DNA from: JAFGGG01 sp964634205
GTDB lineage: Bacteria; Spirochaetota; Spirochaetia; SZUA-6; RPPD01
Length of the DNA stretch: 19,010 nucleotides
Direction: 5' to 3'
Assembly (NCBI GenBank): GCA_964634205.1
Contig: CAZWKE010000051.1
Coordinates: forward strand, 1-19,010
Positions 1-5,683 of this stretch are shown piece by piece (position 1 is the first letter of the stretch; the number at the start of each line of letters is the position of its first letter). Both the position numbers and the translations under genes were made by a program. The notes below the pieces were generated by a model. That model searched no databases, had not been told where the DNA came from, and worked only from the letters and a program-made list of their open reading frames with translations.

Positions 1-27
1 GTGGGCAGACAGCGGGAGGAAGAATAA
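1..27 (+). CDS. Possible C-terminal tail of an upstream gene (partial)
   Basis: Frame 1 reads VGRQREEE and stops at TAA 25-27, and a strong terminator-like hairpin begins 14 bases later. This is the arrangement expected of a gene that ends just inside the window. Only eight codons are visible, so neither product nor reading frame is certain. Confidence 0.3.
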   Translation: MGRQREEE

Positions 28-40
28 CGGTGGAACAACG

Positions 41-81
41 GCCGGCGGTGCGGGACCCTTTCCCTGCCGCCGGCTTTTTTT
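41..81 (+). terminator. Rho-independent terminator
   Basis: An 8-bp GC stem, GCCGGCGG at 41-48 and CCGCCGGC at 67-74, is followed directly by seven Ts at 75-81. It lies just after the TAA at 25-27 and would end transcription coming from the left before the flagellin-like gene. Confidence 0.65.
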
Positions 82-102
82 ACGGCGCTGCTTCTATGGG
101 GA

Positions 103-156
103 GCCGCCGACGGGGGGAGTTTTGCTTTACTTTGTCCCGGCGCGGCCGGCTTTTTT
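103..156 (+). terminator. Second, imperfect terminator-like hairpin
   Basis: The left arm near 103-112 (GCCGCCGACG) pairs with bulges to CGCGGCCGGC at 141-150, and six Ts follow at 151-156. The block GCCGGC plus a T-run repeats the end of the first terminator (69-82 against 145-157). A further small hairpin, CCTGT-TTAT-ACAGG, occupies 160-173. Tandem terminators are a reasonable reading, but the stem is bulged. Confidence 0.35.
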
Positions 157-213
157 ATCCCTGTTTATACAGGATCGGCCGGGGCGCAATCTTCGTACCA
201 CTAACCGACTTTT

Positions 214-242
214 TTGACAACAACAGACAAATCCATTATCTT
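214..242 (+). promoter_or_regulatory. Sigma-70-type promoter of the flagellin-like gene
   Basis: TTGACA at 214-219 matches the -35 consensus exactly. A 17-nt spacer leads to TATCTT at 237-242. Only six bases separate the -10 box from the ATG at 249, so transcription should begin at or next to the start codon. No Shine-Dalgarno sequence precedes the ATG. Confidence 0.65.
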
Positions 243-248
243 TAAAGT

Positions 249-1007
249 ATGGGAAGAAAACGCAGTGTCCTGTTTGTATTGTTGTCAGGGTTGCTGTTTT
301 GTACAGTTATTTCTTCAGTGTGGGCGAATTCCGATTCACTTAATTATCTGAACAATATCCTGAAGGGCACGGAGTATAAAATAGATAAAAACATGAAACG
401 CTTATCCGGGGGAATTCGTCTTCTTACCGATGACCCCGCCAATTATGCCATCTATCAGCGGCTCGAGGCGCATATACGGGGATTGAATAAAGAGGTGGAA
501 GCCGGTTCGCAGCTGATCGCATATTATAATTATATCGATGCGCTCCTGGGGACCATCACAGACTCTTTACAGCGAATACGAGAGCTTCTGGTCCAGAGAG
601 GAAACTTGATGTACGGCCCGCAGGAACGGGGCTTTATCGATGACGAAATCGCGAGTCATTACGCCCATATCAGGTATATGCTTAAAACATCACAGTTCAA
701 CCGTAAAAAAATCTTTGAGTCCCTGCTGCAGGACAAACTTTTTACGGACAGGTTCAAACAAGAGGCATATTATAGACTGGATAATGTCGATACGATGCTT
801 TCTACTATAATTGGATTGCGTGCCGTTTACGGAGCCAAAATTAATCAATTGGAAGAGAAAAGAAAGGCTCAAATGAAAGAAAGCGAGAATGCCCAAAGTT
901 TTCAGAGTACGTTGATGGATGTCGATTATGCCCGGGAAATCAGCCTGCTAAAGCGCAATCAGCTTCTGTTCTTAATTAATATACTCTTATTGGGGCAGAA
1001 CAAATGA
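249..1007 (+). CDS. Flagellin-like protein with Sec signal peptide
   Basis: Residues 1-26 form a typical signal peptide: basic GRKR, a hydrophobic core, and VWA with likely cleavage after Ala26. The mature part is a compact flagellin. Residues about 49-150 carry the N-terminal D0/D1 pattern (LSGGIRLLTDDPANYAI, then IRGLN, then LQRIRELLVQ, then SQFNRKKIF). Residues about 180-252 carry the C-terminal pattern (LRAVYGAKINQLE, SENAQSF, DVDYAREI, and an NQLL tail). The variable D2/D3 domain is absent, leaving about 226 mature residues against roughly 280 in spirochaete FlaB. Flagellins normally lack a Sec signal because the flagellar type III apparatus exports them, so this one should reach the periplasm independently. 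Its role is inferred: a minor component or cap of periplasmic filaments, or an envelope protein unrelated to motility. Cys18 is not in a convincing lipobox. The stop abuts the convergent gene with no spacer. Confidence 0.85.
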   Translation: MGRKRSVLFVLLSGLLFCTVISSVWANSDSLNYLNNILKGTEYKIDKNMKRLSGGIRLLTDDPANYAIYQRLEAHIRGLNKEVEAGSQLIAYYNYIDALLGTITDSLQRIRELLVQRGNLMYGPQERGFIDDEIASHYAHIRYMLKTSQFNRKKIFESLLQDKLFTDRFKQEAYYRLDNVDTMLSTIIGLRAVYGAKINQLEEKRKAQMKESENAQSFQSTLMDVDYAREISLLKRNQLLFLINILLLGQNK

Positions 1008-1475
1008 TTATCCGTCCAACCAGTGCAGGGCCAGGGTCTTTTCTTTGAACGCCCTGATTTGAAACTTCCTGCCGAATGTATACTGGTATATTTTGGCGAA
1101 TGACTGAACATAAAGATTATCACCGTAGGTTGCTATTTTTTTAAAACATTCATCTGCCAGGGGGAATTTCAGAAAAAGGAGTTTAAAACTCCAATCTATC
1201 GAAGACAGCAGGGTGTTATCAAGCAGGCAGCATACTTTGCTGCCCTCCTTCTCAACAGTATCGATGATAAAATCGAAAGCCAGGCTGCAGCCTTCCTGAT
1301 AGGCGATCCCCTTTGATTCCACAATATAGATGTTGTCTTTATAATAAAAAATATCAATTTTGTGACTGCCGTCCGCTCTGCTGTAGTTCCAGACGGCGGA
1401 GTTCCTGGCTTTGACTCTTAATAATCCGTTTTTTGTCTCGCTTATCACTAAATTTAAATCTTTTATTGTACTCAT
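1008..1475 (-). CDS. STAS/SEC14-like (SpoIIAA-like) small protein
   Basis: This soluble protein of about 155 residues has no signal peptide or membrane segment. Its end, CFKKIATYGDN, then SFAKIYQ, then RAFKEKTLALHWL, resembles the tail of STAS/SEC14 (SpoIIAA-like fold) proteins, in which a -KIAVVGD- strand precedes two helices and a final EALAWL helix. The assignment comes from memory of the family, so it is moderate. The reading frame can begin at a GTG at 1511, but ATG 1475 (MSTIKDLNL) is preferred because GGGGAG lies 13 bases upstream. It follows the PAS-LuxR gene on the same strand, 95 bases away, with its own candidate promoter and a palindrome between them. Control by that regulator is therefore plausible. 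No function is claimed; small proteins of this fold often act as partners in regulatory switches. Confidence 0.6.
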   Translation of the reverse strand: MSTIKDLNLVISETKNGLLRVKARNSAVWNYSRADGSHKIDIFYYKDNIYIVESKGIAYQEGCSLAFDFIIDTVEKEGSKVCCLLDNTLLSSIDWSFKLLFLKFPLADECFKKIATYGDNLYVQSFAKIYQYTFGRKFQIRAFKEKTLALHWLDG

Positions 1476-1500
1476 TGCCGGTTTGATTCTCCCCATATTA

Positions 1501-1528
1501 ATACTATGCACTTTGCCGGTGGGCGCAA
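1501..1528 (-). promoter_or_regulatory. Candidate promoter of the STAS-like gene
   Basis: On the minus strand TTGCGC (1523-1528), a 16-nt spacer and TAGTAT (1501-1506) fit a weak sigma-70 promoter. The start of transcription would be near 1494, which leaves a short leader that still contains the GGGGAG ribosome-binding site. The poor -35 box suggests a need for an activator. Confidence 0.35.
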
Positions 1529-1537
1529 TACGAGAAA

Positions 1538-1568
1538 ACCTGGTACATACCTGGTATATGCATATACC
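1538..1568. promoter_or_regulatory. Perfect 16-bp palindrome with adjoining direct repeat (likely operator)
   Basis: GGTATATGCATATACC at 1553-1568 is a perfect palindrome and lies two bases beyond the stop codon of the PAS-LuxR gene. ACCTGGTA occurs twice, at 1538-1545 and 1549-1556, one helical turn (11 bp) apart. A smaller dyad, GGTA-CA-TACC, sits at 1542-1551. The palindrome centre is about 66 bp upstream of the predicted start of transcription of the STAS-like gene, a usual position for an activator of the LuxR/NarL type. The binding protein is inferred, with the neighbouring PAS-LuxR regulator the first candidate. Confidence 0.5.
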
Positions 1569-1570
1569 TA

Positions 1571-2461
1571 TTACGTCGGGCCTGTCTGCTGCAGATAGCT
1601 GTGTAAATTAACCTGTTCACCGGTTATGCCCAGTTTTTTTCTGATGTGCTGGCGGTGTTTCTCAACGGTCAGCAGTGAAAGAGAGAGGGTGGTAGCGATC
1701 TCTTTGTTTGTAAGCCCGGCTTTAATAAGATGGCATACTTCCATCTCCCGCGGGCTTAAGTTCACATAAAAATCCTTGTTGGTCTGTATTAATGAAGAGG
1801 TGATGCCCAACAGATTATCACGCATTAATTTCAGATAGGTCCTTTGTATGCTTCCTCTCGCCATTGTTTCAAGCAGTTTGGTTATATAAGGAAGGACCAT
1901 GCGTTCTATATCACCTTTCAGCCTGTTTCGAATACCCTTTTTTTCATAATCAATCTGGGTCAAAATTTCTTTTAAGGCAATGTTTTTTTGTTCAAGGTTT
2001 TTTTTATGTTCAATCAACTGCGAAATGTCCTTGCGAATACTGACGATACGCCATATATCTCCGGTATGGGTAAAAACGGGGAAAATGGTTATCTCGATCG
2101 CGATATCCCCATTACTGTTGAATTGATACTTTTTCTTCAGCGCGGTAGAGATATGATTATCATGCGGTATTATATACTCCGGGACAAAGACGGTTTCTCC
2201 CCGGTAGGCTTTTTCAAAATAAGGCAGTAGCCCGCTTTGTCTGAAATTCTTTTCCCTGAATATATTAAAGCAGCCTACTACCGTTTGTTGATTCGCAATT
2301 CCGTACAATTCCTGAAATGCCTTATTTATCATAACAACCGTGCCGTCCCGGTCGAGCACTTCAACAGGGTAGGGCATCTGCTGAAGGATCCCCGCCAACT
2401 GTTCTTCTGTCCGTCCCATTCCGCGTTTGGCCTCTTCGAGTGTTTTTGAGATATTGTCCAC
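1571..2461 (-). CDS. PAS-LuxR transcriptional regulator
   Basis: The 296-residue cytoplasmic protein has three parts. A PAS sensor fold spans about 20-147 (ILQQMPYPVEVLDRDG near the start, VSIRKDISQLIEH at the end). A coiled-coil linker spans about 148-180. A LuxR/FixJ-type helix-turn-helix spans about 235-294 (LSPREMEVCHLIKAGLTNKEIA, then TVEKHRQHI). There is no receiver domain, so activity should respond to a ligand or redox state of the PAS domain rather than to phosphorylation. The predicted GTG start at 2461 coincides with the expected start of transcription from the promoter at 2468-2496 and has no ribosome-binding site. This implies a leaderless message, or use of the internal ATG at 2419 (Met15), which has a weak upstream AAGAGG. 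Both starts keep the domains intact. It is divergent from the sensor kinase gene. Confidence 0.85.
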   Translation of the reverse strand: MDNISKTLEEAKRGMGRTEEQLAGILQQMPYPVEVLDRDGTVVMINKAFQELYGIANQQTVVGCFNIFREKNFRQSGLLPYFEKAYRGETVFVPEYIIPHDNHISTALKKKYQFNSNGDIAIEITIFPVFTHTGDIWRIVSIRKDISQLIEHKKNLEQKNIALKEILTQIDYEKKGIRNRLKGDIERMVLPYITKLLETMARGSIQRTYLKLMRDNLLGITSSLIQTNKDFYVNLSPREMEVCHLIKAGLTNKEIATTLSLSLLTVEKHRQHIRKKLGITGEQVNLHSYLQQTGPT

Positions 2462-2467
2462 TTTTAA

Positions 2468-2496
2468 AGTGTAGTACGAGAAAATCAGGATTTCAA
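2468..2496 (-). promoter_or_regulatory. Promoter of the PAS-LuxR gene
   Basis: On the minus strand TTGAAA (2491-2496), exactly 17 nt and TACACT (2468-2473) form a good sigma-70 promoter. Six bases separate the -10 box from the GTG at 2461, so the message would start at the codon itself. Its -35 box is three bases from the -35 box of the divergent kinase promoter. Confidence 0.55.
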
Positions 2497-2499
2497 TAG

Positions 2500-2528
2500 T
2501 TGATTTTCAAGTTGATCTCTATTATGAT
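2500..2528 (+). promoter_or_regulatory. Promoter of the sensor kinase gene, with AGTTGAT repeats
   Basis: TTGATT (2500-2505), a 17-nt spacer and TATGAT (2523-2528) fit a sigma-70 promoter, giving a leader of about 80 bases. AGTTGAT is directly repeated at 2499-2505 and 2510-2516, 11 bp apart, across the -35 region, a candidate regulator site. The promoter is back to back with that of the PAS-LuxR gene. Confidence 0.5.
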
Positions 2529-2615
2529 TTATTATAAGAATCCGATCTTTATCAGAATAACAAGTATCATCAAAATAGTAGAAAAACAAAATGGTTTCCG
2601 GTACACAAGGCACTA

Positions 2616-4994
2616 ATGAAGCAGAAAGGGAGCAAGAAAATAAGCCGCCCGACCATTGGTTTTCTCATCGATTTATTCTACGATCAATACCAGATGGAAA
2701 TCTGGTCAGGAGTGTATAAGGCGGCGGAGAGCGAAAATATCAACCTTGTGTGCTTTTGCGGCGGTGCCTTCAACAGTCCGTACGAAAACGAGGCACGAAC
2801 AAAGGCCTATGAATTAATCCAGGTAAAAGATTTTGATGGGTTGATCATTCTTTCCTCAACCATAGGTAATTTTACCTCCAGACGTGAGCTTAATGAATTT
2901 TGCCATTCATTTACGGAATTACCCACCCTCAGTATCGGTACGGTAATCCCGGATATGCCGAGCATTGTTGTGGAGAGTGATCAAAGTATGTTCGAGCTTA
3001 TTGCTCACTGCATCAGGGAACACGCATGCCGGAAGATCGCTTTTATCAAAGGTACTGACGATAATGATGACGCGGTCAACCGGTTTATTACCTATAAAAA
3101 AACCCTTGAACACTTTGGCATCCCGTTTGACAACAGGTTGGTCGTTCCCGGTGATTTTTGTTACGGTTCGGGGAGGCGGGCGGTAACGGTGTTGTTGGAT
3201 GAACGCAAACTGATTCCCGACGCGATCATCGGTGCGAATGATATTACGGCCATTGATCTTATCGAATCACTCCGTGAACGAGGGATACACATTCCGCAGC
3301 AGATCATGATTTTGGGCTTTGACAATACGGAACTTGGAAGAAAGATAAAACCCGCACTTACCACTATCAGTCAACCGGTATTCTCCCTGGGGTATAGGTC
3401 AATGGAGTTAATGAAGCGGTTGTTGAGTGGTGAAACTGTTCCTGAGGTAACCAGGGTCCCGACGTATCTGAAAATCAGACAGTCATGCGGATGTAAAATC
3501 ACGAAACTCGCGAATCACGTCACCAATGTGTATGCGGATGTGAACCGATGCAAAGATCGTCCCCAGCCGTTTAAAGAAGACCTGTTTAATAAAATAAAAA
3601 GGAAACTTGAACCCTTATGTAAAGGGTCGGCGGAAAAACATCTCGCTTTTCATTATGCCAATACGTTGTATACTATTTTTTATATTGCATTGAAATACAA
3701 GCAGCCGCAAATATTCCTGGAAAACCTGGAGAATTTAATTTGTGAGAAACGGGAGTACAACTTCAGTCTTGAGGAGTGGCGTAAGGTTGTGGGGGATATC
3801 TTCAAGATTTTTTTCTTTGCCATCACAAATGAAGAAGACCGCCGGACCCTGCAATGCCTGCAGATCCATTTTGCCGAGCTTATCAGGGGAATCCAAAAGG
3901 GAGAGAATTCGATATCCGGTCTAAACATGGAGCGGATTGCGTCTGAGCTGCATCGTTTCAGTCAGGAGCTTATTATCACCTTCAACCTGGAAAAGCTGAA
4001 ACGGAAAATCAAAGAGGTGACAGCCAAGCTGGATATCAGAAAAATATTTATCACCTGTTCGATAAATGAAGGCAAAAACACTGCTCTTGTTACCCCCATC
4101 CTGGCCCATGATATACAAAACCCGCAACATACCGGGTTCCCGGTACTCCCCTTTCCCCGTAGCTCGCTTATCGCGGAATGCCTTAAGGCTGCCCGCGGTA
4201 GAATTACCTATATTGTGATGCCGCTGTTACTGGAAAATGAGTTGTTGGGATTCTCGGTATTCGAACCTTCGGTCCTGCGGGGCATTGTGTATGAGCATCT
4301 AACGGTGCAATTGAGCAGCGCGTTAAAAAGCGCGTTTATTATCGACCAACTGCAAAAATCTCTGGATGAAAAAGAAGTATTGCTGCAGGAAATACATCAC
4401 CGGGTAAAAAATAATCTGCAAATTATCTTAAGTCTGATGAATTTCCAACCGGGGGGCGCTCTCCCAAAAAACCGCCGTGAGAATTTTAACGCTATTAAAG
4501 GCCGTATTCAGACCATCGCCCTGATTCATGAAGAACTGATGAATGCAAAGGATCTTTCAATAATAAATTTTAAGAATTATGTTAATACCCTGGCGGATAG
4601 GATAGTTTTTACCTACGCCAAAGGCAGGCAGATAGATGTAGATATCGACATGGAGGATATTTTCCTCAATATTCAAACCGCAACACCCTGTGGACTGGTG
4701 ATAAACGAGATTCTTACCAATTCCATCCGGCACGCGTTTTCCAGAGACAAAAATAATGAACATCACAAGAATAAAATCAGTATCAGGATCAGGCATATGG
4801 AAGATAAAAAAATGCTGGAAATGATAATCGGTGATAACGGTATCGGTCTGCCCGGGGATTTTGATCTCAGCAACGGACGTACCATGGGTTTACAGCTTGT
4901 CGATATGCTGGTATGCAATCAGTTGGGCGGTAAACTGGCAATTACAGGCGAAAACGGCACACTTTATAAAATAGAATGCAATAATGTGAATTAA
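2616..4994 (+). CDS. Soluble sensor histidine kinase with LacI-type ligand-binding domain
   Basis: The 792-residue protein has no signal peptide or membrane span, so ligand sensing must be cytoplasmic. Residues about 10-293 form a LacI/periplasmic-binding-protein domain (RPTIGFLID, FDGLIILSS, GANDITAIDL, ILGFDNTE, LTTISQP), ending in IRQSCGC, but no LacI helix-turn-helix precedes it. Residues about 295-430 are a helical linker and about 430-585 a GAF-like region. Residues about 590-665 form a HisKA_2 dimerisation/phosphoacceptor domain, EIHHRVKNNL, with His595 the likely phosphorylated residue. An HATPase domain follows, with Asn702 in the N box, DNGIG at 740-744 and TMGL at 756-759. AAGG five bases before the ATG supports the start. 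The kinase looks complete. No response regulator with a receiver domain is in the window, so its partner is unknown. A bound sugar or similar small molecule is the likely, inferred signal. Confidence 0.88.
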   Translation: MKQKGSKKISRPTIGFLIDLFYDQYQMEIWSGVYKAAESENINLVCFCGGAFNSPYENEARTKAYELIQVKDFDGLIILSSTIGNFTSRRELNEFCHSFTELPTLSIGTVIPDMPSIVVESDQSMFELIAHCIREHACRKIAFIKGTDDNDDAVNRFITYKKTLEHFGIPFDNRLVVPGDFCYGSGRRAVTVLLDERKLIPDAIIGANDITAIDLIESLRERGIHIPQQIMILGFDNTELGRKIKPALTTISQPVFSLGYRSMELMKRLLSGETVPEVTRVPTYLKIRQSCGCKITKLANHVTNVYADVNRCKDRPQPFKEDLFNKIKRKLEPLCKGSAEKHLAFHYANTLYTIFYIALKYKQPQIFLENLENLICEKREYNFSLEEWRKVVGDIFKIFFFAITNEEDRRTLQCLQIHFAELIRGIQKGENSISGLNMERIASELHRFSQELIITFNLEKLKRKIKEVTAKLDIRKIFITCSINEGKNTALVTPILAHDIQNPQHTGFPVLPFPRSSLIAECLKAARGRITYIVMPLLLENELLGFSVFEPSVLRGIVYEHLTVQLSSALKSAFIIDQLQKSLDEKEVLLQEIHHRVKNNLQIILSLMNFQPGGALPKNRRENFNAIKGRIQTIALIHEELMNAKDLSIINFKNYVNTLADRIVFTYAKGRQIDVDIDMEDIFLNIQTATPCGLVINEILTNSIRHAFSRDKNNEHHKNKISIRIRHMEDKKMLEMIIGDNGIGLPGDFDLSNGRTMGLQLVDMLVCNQLGGKLAITGENGTLYKIECNNVN

Positions 4995-5021
4995 TATTAC
5001 CCGTAAAAAACCAAATATTAA
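4991..5021. repeat. AT-rich inverted repeat after the kinase gene
   Basis: TTAATATT at 4991-4998, overlapping the kinase stop codon, is inverted as AATATTAA at 5014-5021 with a 15-base loop. It has no following T-run, so it is a poor terminator. No convincing promoter was found between here and the sigma-factor gene, so read-through from the kinase gene is possible. Confidence 0.2.
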
Positions 5022-5089
5022 TGCGCAAAAAATAGTCGGTTTATCCGTTATTAATTACAGAAGAAAGGTTGTCCTTTAGTAAGGCAGGT

Positions 5090-5683
5090 ATGATTATTTT
5101 TATTGTTTTTACAAATGAAGATCTGGGAAATATCAGGCGAAGGGACCCGATGATTTTTGAGAAGATATTCCGGGAGTATCATTCAAAGATCTATAATTTT
5201 TTGATAATCAAAACGCTGGGGAATACCCATGCGGCTGAAGACCTGTTGTCGGAAACATTCAACTCCGCGCTGGTATTTGCGCCCAAACTGTCCGATGCCA
5301 GAAATATCCAGGGTTGGTTATTACGGATTGCCAATAACAAGTTTATCGATTATTACCGCAAGCAAAAGGTTAGAAAAAGGTATATTTCCTCATATCATAC
5401 GGAAGCCGGCATCGCCGATGTTCCTGATGCCCGCGTTGCTGCGTCTGGGCAGCCGGTGGATAAAATCCTGGAGAAGGAAAAGTACCTGATGCTTGAACTG
5501 GCGCTTAAGAGTCTGAATCCGGAATACGCGGTACTTTTGGAGTTAAAATATCTTAAGGATAAAAAAAACGCGGAGATAGCACGCATAACGGGAAAAAGCC
5601 TTTCAGCGGTAACAAGCAGCCTGTTTCGGGCCAAAAAACAGTTAAAAAAAGTTTTAAGTAAATTAATAAAGGAATACGGATGA
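5090..5683 (+). CDS. ECF-family RNA polymerase sigma factor
   Basis: This sigma-70 family protein of about 197 residues has only regions 2 and 4. Region 2 (about residues 22-95) includes FEKIFREYHSKIYNF, AAEDLLSETF and IQGWLLRIANNKFIDYYR. Region 4 (about 135-190) includes LKSLNPEYAVLLELKYL, NAEIARITGKS and SSLFRAKKQLKKVL. ATG 5090 is preferred over a TTG at 5069, since AAGG lies five bases upstream of the ATG while the TTG touches its purine tract. The TGA stop overlaps the ATG of the next gene (ATGA), which signals translational coupling. The downstream partner is a FecR-type membrane protein, so the pair is a likely envelope-signal system in which the sigma factor stays inactive until released. 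Target promoters are unknown. Confidence 0.9.
   Translation: MIIFIVFTNEDLGNIRRRDPMIFEKIFREYHSKIYNFLIIKTLGNTHAAEDLLSETFNSALVFAPKLSDARNIQGWLLRIANNKFIDYYRKQKVRKRYISSYHTEAGIADVPDARVAASGQPVDKILEKEKYLMLELALKSLNPEYAVLLELKYLKDKKNAEIARITGKSLSAVTSSLFRAKKQLKKVLSKLIKEYG

Noticed and set aside
30..245. 71-codon open frame before the flagellin-like gene
   Set aside because: It runs through two terminator-like hairpins and the TTGACA promoter, and its translation is low-complexity Arg/Gly/Phe-rich without any recognisable feature.
249..1007. Flagellin-like protein read as a lipoprotein through Cys18
   Set aside because: The residues before Cys18 are Leu-Leu-Phe. Phe at -1 does not fit a lipobox, while VWA before Asn27 is a good signal peptidase I site.
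2616..4994. Sensor kinase read as a classical LacI repressor
   Set aside because: There is no helix-turn-helix before the ligand domain, which starts at about residue 10, and the C-terminus is a complete histidine kinase.
5069..5089. TTG start for the sigma factor
   Set aside because: The purine tract directly touches the TTG, leaving no spacing, whereas ATG 5090 has AAGG five bases upstream.
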